Assembly (NCBI GenBank): GCA_963576735.1
Contig: OY755191.1
Coordinates: 5,981,608 to 6,045,607, forward strand
DNA: 64,000 nucleotides
Reading direction: 5' to 3'
Origin: Bedellia somnulentella
Lineage: Eukaryota; Arthropoda; Insecta; Lepidoptera; Bedelliidae
Part shown: positions 44,143 to 55,200 of the stretch, piece after piece
Position numbering within the stretch: position 1 is the stretch's first letter
Layout of the letters: each line of letters begins with the position of its first letter
Program-made: the position numbers and the translations under genes
The notes under the pieces: model-generated
The model's input: only the letters and a program-made list of their open reading frames with translations
Databases searched by the model: none
What the model was told of the DNA's origin: nothing

Positions 44143-44656
44143 TTGCGTCTGTTTGTTTTTTTGTTTATATATTCTTTATAAATTACTATCGGAAAAATTA
44201 TATCGAAACTGTTTCTATATATTTATACGCAACCTTTGTTTTAAATTAGTGCCTTATCCCTCACTTCTCAGCCCGACCATAGTAGATAGCCTCATTATAT
44301 AGTGTTGTAAATTAATGAATATTGTTTCAAAATTGCAAGCGTTCATTGTTGTTTTTACTTTTATTTATGTTATAATGTTTTCTTTTTCCTCATCAAATAT
44401 GTGTCTTATGAGCTTTAGTAAAATAGCTGTAGTATTAAATGTGTCAATAGTGCAATTTTAAATACCTATATTTAAGTTAAACAGGGCTTTGACTGAAAAT
44501 CAGTGTATGATGAGTATATACTCTGTCATGCGAGTGCTGAGTCAAGGCCTTTTTGGTAATGTTTTTTTTTCTTTTTTTGTATATATATATTTGTCATTGT
44601 CTTGTGTTAATTACCAAATAAACATTATTTCTTTCTTTCTTTCTTTCTTTCTTTCA
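44143..44656 (+). mobile_element. 5'-truncated LINE 3' end with (TTTC)n tail
   Basis: Interrupts a block that is continuous in copy 1 (~23620-23640). Ends ACCAAATAAACATTATTT then (CTTT)n to 44656. Contains GACTGAAAATCAGTG and GCTGAGTCA, shared with the 3' UTR of the LINE at 45.58-48.18 kb, so the same family. Confidence 0.75.
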
Positions 44657-46098
44657 AAATCATATTGTTATGCTGCTGAGCTGATGATGTAAGGTGTGGG
44701 TCCTCAATCACTAGGTATTAGGAAACAGTTCTTTCCACATTCTATATAGATTTATACTCCTCTTCGTAGCTTTTATGAAGAGAAGTACAGGTTCACTAAA
44801 CATTTCTTTTGTTGTGTTATTGTTACCGAGAAAGTACCATGAGACCAGGATCTGATGATAGCATCCCAGGAAATCGAGGGGACTGTCGAAACTCACAATC
44901 ATGTGACAGTGTATTTGTTCAAAACGCCGATAGGCCTGCTCTGTATAACGTGAGAACACTGCCTAAGCAAATCGTGGGTACTCTGAACAACAGGTGACAA
45001 TGTCACGTGATATTCAGAAGTATTACTACCTCTGCTAACCCCTTCAGGGATATTCGGCGTAAACGTTTGAGTCTTTCTTGAGATGTAGAATTGTAGACCA
45101 ATGCCTTTGTAAGGTTACATATGGTTGAGCCTATTTAATATCGTACTATAATAGAAATACCGGAAATACGAAGAATAATACATTAACCGTCGCTTCCTCA
45201 TCCAAGAGGCATCTTTGCCAGGTCTACCCATCTCTAAAACTCGTAAAATAAAATAATTTAAAAACAAAAAGAAAACCGACTTCATAGTTGGAAACACAAC
45301 CGAAAATAAACAATCTAGTGCTAAAAAGTACGATATAAGTTTTTTAATTTAATATGAGTACTGTGATTAATACTTTAGCAATTTCTTTATTCCACACGCG
45401 TCAGTTCAACCTACCTAAATATTACAATTCTTTTAAATTAATTTTTGAGTCGGTGCCAGTCAAACAAAAGTAAATTCACCCTACTATCTATCTCTGATTA
45501 TTACAATCTAAACAATATATATCTATCGCCTAACGTTTTAAATGGTAATACGTACAAAAATCAATTTACCCTACAACTAGAAAGAAAGACGTTTATTCGC
45601 CATGTGTGGCACAAAAAACATACAAACAAAAAGTAATAATATAAATAATAACTATTAAAATAACTTAAAATTAACACAATATTAAATATGAAAAAAAGAG
45701 GAAAACAAACAACTTAAAAAAACAAACTAATTAATACTTATTCTAAGTCCTTTGCGCCACTGCAACAGCGAATTGGTACTGACTCAGCATTACGTTGTGA
45801 ATGGTTTGACTCCCAACACTGATTTTCAGTCAGTACCATGGTAGAGTGACAACACAGGCATCACACTAATACACTTTATTATGTAGAACTTTTCAGCTTG
45901 ACAAGGGACAGTAAATACACATACACATAAATAAATATAGAACATTATTTGCAAACAATTACAATAAAATACACGTATATGACAAAATTTCGATAATACA
46001 TAACAGAAGAAATCTTGGCTGGAGGGTAAAATTATGCAAAATAATATATTGATATATTAGATTAGATATATGAGAAAACACTTACACGCTTCATTTTT

Positions 46099-48170
46099 CT
46101 ATAATAAATAATAATTAATGTATGTCAAATAAATAAATAATATAAATTTTACTGATGTGCCAGCAAAAACTCCTTTCTTTCGGATTGGTGGAGGAAGATC
46201 GTTCCAGCACTTGGACGCTGCAAACCTGAAAGAACCTCTAAAAGCTGCGGATCGGTGCATTGGCAAGATCGCCCTGACTTTGAACTGATAGCCACAGTTG
46301 GACCATTGCAGTTTTTTATACAAATAAGCCGGTGATTCTAGCCTACCAACTCCAAACAACAATGTGGCGAGGTGTAGTCGTCTCAGCGCTTGCATTTTTA
46401 GCAGCTTTGCATCGTCCAAGTACGGGGTAACGTGGGAGCGAGGAGGGATTTGAAAGCAAATCAAATCAATTTCTGTGTACGAGCCAGTATGCAACCCTCA
46501 TAGACCACATCACAATAGTTTAATCTCGACAATATCAGCGATTCACAAAGGTAGATACGCAAATCCACACTTAGGTAATCGCGTATATTATAAAGAACCT
46601 TGAGACGATAGAAGCAATTACTCACTACTGATGAGATATGGTTTTCGAACCGTAGTTCCCCATCCATCAGCAGGCCAAGGTTGCGAACCTCCTCTACCCT
46701 CTGTAGTGGTTGGTCCCTGATAGCTACATCATGGTCTGCAAGAACTTTCAACGTATTATGAATTTGAGTCTTTGTTCCAAGGACCATAAATTTGCATTTG
46801 AGAGGGTTAAGGGCTAAACAGTTTTTCTCAGACCAACTTACAATTCTATTTAAATCACTATTTAATTTTTCAACCGTTTCTGAAGTATTTCTCGGCAGAC
46901 CAGACACATATATTTGGACATCGTTGGCATAAATGTGATATCGGCTATTCTTGATTTGATTAACCAGATCGGCGGTATAGACTATAAATAAAAGAGGTCC
47001 CAAAATCGAACCCTGCGGCACGCCTCTCGTAAGATGACTTCCAGAGGAGTTGCATATACTGCCATCTCTTTTTCGCAACGCAACAAATTGTTTCCGGTCG
47101 GTGAGATAACTGTCAAACCAACGAACAGTATTGACATCAAAGCCATAGTACGACAACTTCGAAAGCGTCAGGGGTATGCACAAACAATCACATGCTCTAG
47201 AAAAGTCCAACAACGCTAACAATGTACTAAATCCTTCATCCCTGTCATTCAAAATGTTATCAACAACATCAATTAGCGCTGTTGCGGTGGAATGACCCTT
47301 TCGAAAACCCGACTGGTGTTCCGGCAAAATTTTATTACATAACATAACATAAACGTTCACGCCGTTTATCCCCGAAGGGGTTGGCAGAGGTACCAATACT
47401 CCTGAACTCACATGGCAAGCGCCATCTAGTTTCCAGAGAAGGTACCCACGTTTTGCTTAGACAGTGTACTCACGTGATAGGGGGCAGGCCTATCGCCGTT
47501 TTGAACGAATACACTGTCACATGACTAAGTACAACTCAGCCATGTGGGTTTCCTCACGATGTTTTCCCTCACCGTTAGCAACCATGATAAATTAACCACA
47601 CATATGACTTTAGAAAAGACAAATTGGTATAGGCCCGTCCCAGGATTGGAACTCACGCCCTTCTGTTTTCGGGCGGGTGTTCTACCCACTGGACTATCAT
47701 GTCGCTTCTTCAAAATTTTATTCTTTTCTAGATATTCTGTCATCTGATTGCAAACCACCCTTTCCACTTTCTTAGATGCGCATGGAAAGATACTTATTGC
47801 TCGCAAATCGGAAATAAGGATTGGGTTACTTTTTTTTGGAAGAGGAGTTACTTATGCCGTTTTTCAAATGGTCGGGAATTTGCTTGAGACAATGCTTTTG
47901 TTGATTATAGCTTTAAGTACGTCAAGTGTAGTAGGAAAAGTTAGAAGTAGCATGTCAATATTAATTTCATCAAGTCCTTTAGCCTTTGTTTTGATTTTAT
48001 TAACAATATTTGTAACAGTCTCACTAGTCACAGTAGTCAGTGAAAAAGAATCGTGTCCAAATCGAATAAATTCAAAAAAGGTCATATCAGATATACTCAC
48101 GTCACTACTACCAGGAATTTTGCAGAAATGGTTATTACTTAGTTCCGGGCAATTAAATTGTGGTGGAAGA
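46099..48170 (-). pseudogene. Reverse transcriptase of the SINE-interrupted LINE
   Basis: On minus: KTKAKGLDEINIDMLLL, LRAISIFPCASKKVERVV, NQMTEYLEKNKIL, then after the SINE EHQSGFRKGHSTATALID, LLALLDFSRACDCLCIPL (catalytic Asp kept; AFD changed to ACD), TRGVPQGSILGPLLFIVY, HIYANDVQIYVSGL and, in a shifted frame, RLHLATLLFGVGRLESPAYL. The YADD box has become YAND, losing the first catalytic Asp. Frameshift near 46480 and SINE interruption; dead. Confidence 0.9.
47337..47710 (-). mobile_element. Family B SINE inside a LINE, perfect 12-bp target duplication
   Basis: CAAAATTTTATT occurs at 47325-47336 and 47711-47722. The duplicated sequence encodes the NKIL region of the LINE RT. The SINE head is the second type (CATGATAGTCCAGTGGGTAG), the body of the CTAGATGGCGCTTGCC type, tail TTTATGTTATGTTATG. 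This is the youngest layer of the nest. Confidence 0.95.
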
Positions 48171-48459
48171 TCACAACAACAAGGTACCCTACATTTTACA
48201 TGTATATGAAGTGCGAAATACCCACTTCTTATTATTAATTATCATCGGCTGGCACCGGTTCACAAATTAATTTCAGAGAATTTTAAGATTTAGGTAGGTT
48301 GAACTGACGCGTGTGGAATAAAGCAATTGCTAAGGTATTAATCACAGTACTCATATTCAATTAAAAAACTTATTTCGTACTTTTTAGTAATAGATTGTTT
48401 ATTTTCGGTTGTTTTTCCAACTATGAAGTCGGTTTTCTTTTTGTTAAAAATTATTTTTA

Positions 48460-48800
48460 CTTTCGAGATACGAGTGCCAGCTATCAGTATAACCTTCTGT
48501 TTTACATTTAGAAGTTAAGGATAGCTTATGCACTTTTGGTATGAAAAATCCTATTGGGTAATGTACATAATAATTAAGCACAAATTTTACTATTAATGAT
48601 AGCAAGATATTAAATAATCTGTGCGTCAACTTATGGAAATGATCAAATTAGTTTCTTAAAATATGTTTTTGACAAAACGTAGGTCTCCGATACTAAAATT
48701 TGCATAACATGGTGAAAATACCTAAATTACCGTGATTCGCAGGGCTTTTGAAGTATTAAAAGCTTGTTGTGTATTGCAGGATTTGAATATCTGCTATTTC
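48460..48800. other. AT-rich intergenic stretch
   Basis: No exon or named repeat seen. Confidence 0.3.
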
Positions 48801-48905
48801 TGCCCGTGGGTGACCGTAAGAGGCGACTAAGGGTGTTGGGGCGTTTTAAGTGATTTTTGGGCGATGCGATTGGAGACCCGGCACCAAAAAACCTTATTTT
48901 AATTT
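48801..48905 (+). repeat. Family A fragment
   Basis: CCCGTGGGTGACCGTAAGAG through TGCGATTGGAGACC; both ends lost. Confidence 0.75.
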
Positions 48906-49084
48906 TATCCTTTCTCGCTCAACTAAAACTAGAAAAATAACTGCATTTGATTGGCTGAGCCGTTAAAACTTGCTTAAGACCCCGATATCTAATTATTTAA
49001 TCAAAGTACTAATAAATAATAATGTATACTTCTTAAGTTAATTTTATCTTCTCGTTCGGTAAGGGGATTAGAAGAATAAGAAAT

Positions 49085-49325
49085 TCAACTTAACGTTTAC
49101 GCCACATTATATCTCCGAAGGGGTGATATAATGGCATTACTTCTGAACTTTATTCTGACATTCTGGTCACCTGGTGATAAGAGTACCCACGTTTTGTTTT
49201 GACAGCGCATTCACGTAAAGGCCTATTGCCGCTTTGCTCAAATACACTGGTCACATAACTAAGTACATTTCAGCCATCCGTATTTCCTCACGAAGTTTTC
49301 CCTCAGCATTAATAACCTTGATAAA
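49085..49325 (-). repeat. Family B SINE, headless, inverted partner
   Basis: Complement of body and tail (TTACGCCACATTATATCTCC, CACCTGGTGATAAGAGTACC, CCGTATTTCCTCACGAAG). It is immediately followed by a plus-strand copy. Confidence 0.8.
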
Positions 49326-49532
49326 TTAATACGTTATAGCTCAGTGGGTAGAACACCGCTTATCGTGAAGACGAATTGGGTTCAAATACCGGGTCGGGCC
49401 TACACCGATTTGTCTTTTTTAAAGTCTTATGTGTGGTTAATTCATCGTGGATGTTAACGATGGGGAAAAACATCGTGAGGGGGGAAACCCACATGGCTGA
49501 GTTGTACTTAATCACGTGACAGTGTATTTTGA
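49326..49532 (+). repeat. 5' half of a family B SINE
   Basis: CGTTATAGCTCAGTGGGTAG head, GGGTTCAAATACCGGGTCGG B-box region, body to ATCACGTGACAGTGTATTTT. Truncated tail. Forms a head-to-head inverted pair with 49085-49325. Confidence 0.85.
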
Positions 49533-49539
49533 CGATTTG

Positions 49540-50100
49540 AATTCGCATCTCCTTCATGTGAAGCGGTGGATCTCCTACTGAACTAACACATTTTCATTTA
49601 TGTAGTTAAAAGTCCTTTCCACATTTTTTCAATAATTACAATCATAGCAGATCTCTGTGCCATATGTAATTATAAAAACAGCCTTAATGTAGGTATATAA
49701 GGCATCCAATGCATATTTTAAAGGAATAATTGTTTCAATTAATACTAACTTAATATCACTTCACGATTATCTTTCGAAGTCAACCACTTTATCTGACATT
49801 ATCAATAAGTTGTGATAAAATCGCAAAGTGATTATTTCATCGATACTTGTTCACTTATTATAATATACAATAAAAACCGACACCTCTTGTTTCCAGACGG
49901 TTGGCATTTCAACTAATACAAATGCTTAAGTTTTAAAAGGTTTGGTTTTCTTAATAACCTCGGTGGCTTTGCGGGAAATAGCAACGTTGCAGGTGCAGAG
50001 AGGAGACGATTCAAATCCTCAATCGGGCTTACATGAATGTATTTTTTCTTCTCATTATATATATTGTTGTTGTTACATATACTGTTCTTACTTACTTATA
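49540..50100. other. AT-rich intergenic stretch
   Basis: No exon or named repeat recognised. Confidence 0.3.
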
Positions 50101-50129
50101 CTCACACCCGTTTTCCTCATTGAGTTAGG

Positions 50130-50437
50130 CAGAGATTATCGATCGCCACTTTGTACCATCCTGTCAATTTTCTCATACAACGCTTTTATTCTTTTTACAA
50201 CAGACCGTTTGTGAGAACGTTTTCGATTTGGTTTTCAAACGTCTTACGCGTCTGTCCTCTACTGAAAACACCATCTACATTGGCTCTATATATCTCTTTC
50301 GCTACTTTGCATTCATCCATCCTCTCTATGTCCCCAAACCATCTTAAGGGCCGGCGCTGACTGCCGGCATGGCATGGCAAAGGATTTCGGTACAGATATA
50401 GCATTTTTAATCTTATTACCATCCATATAGAATTCAT
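50130..50437 (-). pseudogene. RTE-like LINE C-terminal fragment
   Basis: On minus: PLRWFGDIERMDECKVAKEI and YRANVDGVFSRGQTRKTFEN, the post-RT tail typical of RTE/BovB-like and related LINEs (LRWFGHVERM...RGRPRKTW). Only the tail is present. The hairpin element at 50348-50599 overlaps its 5' side. Confidence 0.7.
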
Positions 50438-50599
50438 TTTGACACAACGATGCCGAGGGAGGCCGTGGTAGGACAGAACGTCGACATCGTTGTGTCAAAA
50501 TGAAGTAAAATGAATTCTATACTCATGGTAATAAGATTAAAAATGCTATATCTGTACCGAAATCCTTTGCCATGCCATGCCGGCAGTCAGCGCTGGCCC
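50348..50599. repeat. Long-hairpin MITE (~250 bp)
   Basis: Left arm 50348-50452 and right arm 50485-50599 are reverse complements over >90 bp with few differences (GGGCCGGCGCTGACTGCCGG outermost, GACACAACGATG innermost). The loop is ~30 bp. The right arm has ~10 extra bases. No coding; no obvious target duplication. Confidence 0.88.
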
Positions 50600-50902
50600 T
50601 ATCATTCCTTCGTCTTTGCCATATGTATTTTTTATAGTGAGGGAATTATCATGAAGACAGTCACATGGCTGAGTTGTACTTAGCCATAAGACAGTGTATT
50701 CGTATAGTCACAGTAGAACTGCACCTAGCACATGAATATACAAGATATTCAAAGAAACACAGGTACCTATGCCACCGTGAACAACAATATTTTTATCATT
50801 TCGTGTCTATGTTGTTGTTTTATTTATTCATGTTACAGCGTCAGTAGTAACTGTTGTTGATAATGATGATTATCCTTTTAAAATTATGATTGACTTGCCC
50901 CA

Positions 50903-51207
50903 TGTCACGTGGTGTTCAGAGTACCCAAGTTTTGCTTGGACAGTCTACTCACGTGATAGAGGGCAGGCCTAACGCGGTTTTGTAAGAATACACTGTCACA
51001 TGGCTAAGTACAACGCAGCCATGTGGGTTTCCTCACGATGTTTTCCCTCACCGTTAACAACCATGATAAATTCACCACACACACACACACCACACATGTC
51101 TTTAGAAAAGACAAACAAGTGTAGGCCCGACCCAGGGTTTGAACCCACACCTGTCTACATGACGGACGGGAGTTCTTGTCCATTGAGCTATCACGGTTGC
51201 TTATGTC
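50903..51207 (-). mobile_element. Family B SINE, near full length
   Basis: Complement of body (GTCACGTGGTGTTCAGAGTA), an (AC)n expansion at 51074-51096 inside it, B box complement GGGTTTGAACCC and head complement GAGCTATCACGG. The tail is truncated. Confidence 0.87.
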
Positions 51208-51209
51208 AT

Positions 51210-51990
51210 TGAAACTAAACCGATATACCATATTTAAGGGGTAAAAACAAAAACCGGAAACTTTCGTCACATAATTTAATTTCATAAGGTATTTATTATT
51301 TGGTACTAAACTTATCTCATAAATAATTTTATATACATTTTGATGACAGTTAAATCTTGTTTTTAAATATGTTGAACATAGTATTAGTTAATTTATACCT
51401 ACTGAGTATAAATTCTTAAAAATCATATATGTATATGAATATATATGTGTAACACAACAAGGCGAAAATAATGCGATCAATAAGTTTTGGATCTGAACAA
51501 TACAAAATAAATAACAATAGTAAAATCATTGATTGATTGATTAATTACCATAACAATTACTATTTAAGTAAAAAACACATCTGTTTATTTCCAATAAAAC
51601 ATAATTTTTAAAAAATTGTTTGACATTTTTGTTTGTGATGTTTATAATAGAAAAATGCTATTATCAATCCAAATAACAAAGATTTTTACGATATTATTAT
51701 TCTGTTTCTACTTTATTCATATTATCATATACGTACCTACACAGGGTAAAATTATTTTCTCTTCATGCTATTACCTGCCTCTGCCTACTACTACTTCTGA
51801 GCTAAAAACAATCTTCGAAGATAAGTTCAAGCAGTTTTTTAAATCCATAATGACCTAACGTCTGCGGACATGTATTACGTTTATTGTAAATTTAAAATCC
51901 TAGAAACGGTTCTTCCCTAAACGGACAAAGCCGGGAATAGTAAATAGCATATAACATTGATTCAAACTTCACAAGTTTTCTTAACCTACT
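51210..51990. other. AT-rich intergenic DNA, original Rlip 3' flank
   Basis: Downstream of Rlip on minus, beyond the family A insertion; likely holds the ancestral 3' UTR. No exon recognised. Confidence 0.35.
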
Positions 51991-52005
51991 ACATAAATAT
52001 TTACA

Positions 52006-52259
52006 TTGCTACTACTTGCTGTGTAGTGTCGGCTTAGAATAGCACTACCCCATTTCTTCCGGTGGGTGTACGTAAGAGGCGACTAACGGTATTGGGGCTT
52101 TTATGGGATCTTTGGGCGATGCGGTTGGAGACCCATCACCAACAACCTTTATTTTTACCATCTTTTCTCTCTCACATTTCCAAAAGTGGCTGAGGAACTT
52201 TTAATTCCTTAGCTATGGCTACCCCTTCTAGGGATTTAGAGCCGTGAGTATATGTATGT
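52006..52259 (+). mobile_element. Family A retroposon in the Rlip 3' UTR, 13-bp target duplication
   Basis: ATAAATATTTACA occurs at 51993-52005 and 52260-52272. The right copy contains the Rlip stop codon (TTA on plus, 52268-52270). Element 5' end TGCTGTGTAGTGTCGGCTTA, 3' tail TATGTATGT. Read on the gene's (minus) strand it supplies AATAAA at 52148-52153. Confidence 0.93.
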
Positions 52260-52267
52260 ATAAATAT

Positions 52268-55200
52268 TTACAACAATTCTTTCATAGCTAAATCTATCTT
52301 CAACTGTGTACAAGCGACTCTCTCCTCATATATCTGGTTAATAAGACTCAATCTCTGTTGCTCTAACATTGCCATTTCCCTTGTCAGTTTTAGTTTCAAT
52401 TCTTGATCATCTACCAAACTGCTTTCTTTACTTTCTTTTCCTGAAATACTGTCCTGTTTAGCTTTTACCGCCACCGCACATCTGAGTTTTACAATTTCAA
52501 ATTGTTCGGAGTTAATTCTCGCTTGAAGAATCGATTTAAGTTGGAGAAATTCAGCATTTTCTAATTCAAGTCTTAGCTTGATTATTTCTTTATCTGATAA
52601 TTTTGGTTTATCTGATTTGGGTAATTTTGGTTTGGGTATTTCTGGGGCATCTGGTGTAGTCAAATCGATATCTTTGTCTTCGAAATCGAAATTATCTTCG
52701 AATTCTGCTGTGAAGGTTTCAGAAGCTTGTAAAGGTTTAGGAGATTCTCTCTTTTCTGGTTGAAAAGCGTCATTTGGAGATATTGTTGATGATCTGATAG
52801 AAATGGTAGAATTTGGAGGAGGTGGGATGGTAGGAATGGTACAAGTGGTAGTAGTTGGAGGTGGAATGGTAGGAATGGTTGTTTGGGTGGTAGGAATGGT
52901 TTCTGGTGTGGGTTGTGTTGTGTCTGTTTTTGGTTGTAGTGGTTGAGCAGGTTCTTCCTCAGGTTGTTTTTCTTCGACTGAAGGTTGAGGAGGTAAGGAT
53001 GTTGGTTCCACTGATTTTTGGAGGGATCTCAGCTTTCTCTGTAAAAATTAAAATAACTGATTAAAGTTTCATTTTGTAGATGTGTTTTGAAAATACAGAA
53101 CTATAGGGCCAAGGAGTTTCTTATTATATTATGCTTTGAAACTGTCTTTTTTTGTGCATTTTATTCAAAATTAACATATATAATTGATGGATCTGCTCAT
53201 GTATGTTATTTAATCAAAGTTACAATACTCTTAGGACTCCTACGAGGAGAAATCTTTAAATAAATAATATACCCTACAAAGGCTAGAATAAGAATAGCAC
53301 TACCCCGTTTCTACCGATGGGTGTACGTAAGAGGCGACTTACGGTATTGGGGCTTTCAAGGGATTTTTGGGCGATGCGGTTGGAGACCCATCACCAACAA
53401 CCTTTACTTTACCATCTTTTCCCCACTCAATTTTCCAAAAGTGGCTGAGGAATTTTCAATTCCTTAGCTCTGGTTACCCCTTCTAGGGATTTATAGCCGT
53501 GAGTATATGTATGTATGTATGTACCCTACAAAGCTCACACCCTTATAAACAACAAAATAGTTTACTTTAATCCTCCAAAAAATTTTAGTCTCTATACGGT
53601 GATGTAAATCTTGCGTGCATTTCCGCGTGAATCTGACTTAGTAGAGATTCACGGCTATAATCCTAAAAAGGGGTAGCTAAAGCTACAGAATTAGAAATTC
53701 CTCAGCCACTGAAACTTGAGGGGTAAAAATAAAAAAAAAATGTTTGTGATGGGTCTTCAACCACATCGCCCATTTAACACCACAAAAGCCCCTATCTAAG
53801 TCACATCTTACGACACCCAGAGAAAGAAATCCTTTGAAAAAAGTTCCCTCAAATTAGACACTCCAAAAATAAAAGGTATAACTCACTTTAATCTGTGTAA
53901 CAATCCTTTGAGCCTCCCACAATTGTTGGTCTCTAGCCGGTGATGTGAATCCTGCGTGCATTTCCGCGTGGATCTGACTTAGTAGAGACTCTTGAGATCG
54001 AAGTAACGAAGATAACTCTGTGGCTGATTCTGGTAAAGTACTTGGTAGGGTGGCCAGGGGAGGGACGTATCTGAAGACAAAAAGCCAATTTTTTATTAAG
54101 TGCAAGATATTAGAGTTGAGTAAAGAGGCAGTTTTTTTGTATTAATATATTTTAAAGGTACTAATATTTACAGCACAGATAATATTAGCGCGGAGGATAT
54201 TAACAATATAATAAATAAAGCTGTTTCTATCACAAGAGAAAACTAGAATAAAGACTTGGGAAGTGAAGTATTAAAATTAGCCCGTAATCATTCTGGCATT
54301 GTCCTTTTATTATTATTGGTAAAAAAACCTAGTAGCTACTCAATTACATATTCAGATCAGTATAATTTTCCATCTGTAATAAAACCTAAGAAATATGCAG
54401 CACAGCATTTCTTCTGATACAAATCCAATCAACCAAAATTTTAAGACTTAAAACACTTACTATATCAACCTCAAATTTGACAATGAGTTTAAAATTTTAC
54501 AATTTTAATTGACCTACAAAAATAATTCTTTAAGTTTACTCATGACTATATGTGTGTTTTCTAATAAATTATAATCTCGTGTTTTGACTACCAAGATACA
54601 ACATACTGTATGCTAATATATGCAAAAAGCCAAATAACTTACTTTTCAAGTTTTACATGCGGGAACAATTTCTCCGCTTTGCTGACGAGCAAAGTGAGTA
54701 AGTTCTGAGACATGTTGAGAGCGGGACACATGACGGTTGCTATCATCTGCATGGTCACGTGATTGTGCTGAAAAATAATTATTTTTGACCGCAAATTTAG
54801 TTTAGTAAAGTCTTATAAACCATCCAAAAAACGCTGGTTCCATTGTGGAAGTTTCGATACAAGTTTGGTTATGCTTAATAATATTTATAAGAGCGTCCAC
54901 CATTAAGTATATGGTAACTCAAGACAGGAAGTTGTACAGTCGAGAACACGATACAGATTTATATTTGACAGCAGAAATAGTTATTGGTTGGACATAAAAA
55001 TGTAAAAGTTATCAATGCACTTGAACTTTGGTCGATTATACACGCCATTTAAAAAAAAAGGTTGATTATAAGTAATATTTACCTGTTCATTAGCCAAAAC
55101 ACTTTCAAAATGTCTGACCAACCACCCCACCAAGGTATGGTTGCATTGCGGAAGTGTCGCTGCCAGTTTGGTCAGAGCGATATCTTTCTGAGCGTCCGCC

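Larger units (their letters stand above)
45583..48181 (-). mobile_element. LINE with (TTTC) tail, inserted in the long-TIR element and itself split by a SINE
   Basis: Minus-strand element. 3' end AATAAACGTCTTTCTTTC at 45583-45600, 3' UTR to ~46098, RT 46099-48170 interrupted at 47337-47710 by a SINE. It is 5'-truncated before the RT. Flanks of the interrupted element match at ACAAC(T/A), a probable short target duplication. The intact target is seen at ~19965-19975. Confidence 0.87.
43876..48460. mobile_element. Composite element copy 2 (inverted), opened by two LINEs
   Basis: Blocks in reverse order relative to copy 1: end block (43876-44142), insertion of a LINE tail (44143-44656), second block (44657-44890), family B tail (44891-45060), 220-bp block (45061-45255), then the long-TIR element as two halves (45262-45582 and 48182-48456) separated by another LINE. 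The terminus is GTTAAAAATTATTTT at right. In this copy the family B tail is uninterrupted, giving the empty site for the LINE in copy 1. Confidence 0.75.

Noticed and set aside
44631..44656. (TTTC)n as an independent microsatellite locus
   Set aside because: It is the 3' tail of a truncated LINE, as shown by the preceding AATAAA and the shared 3' UTR.
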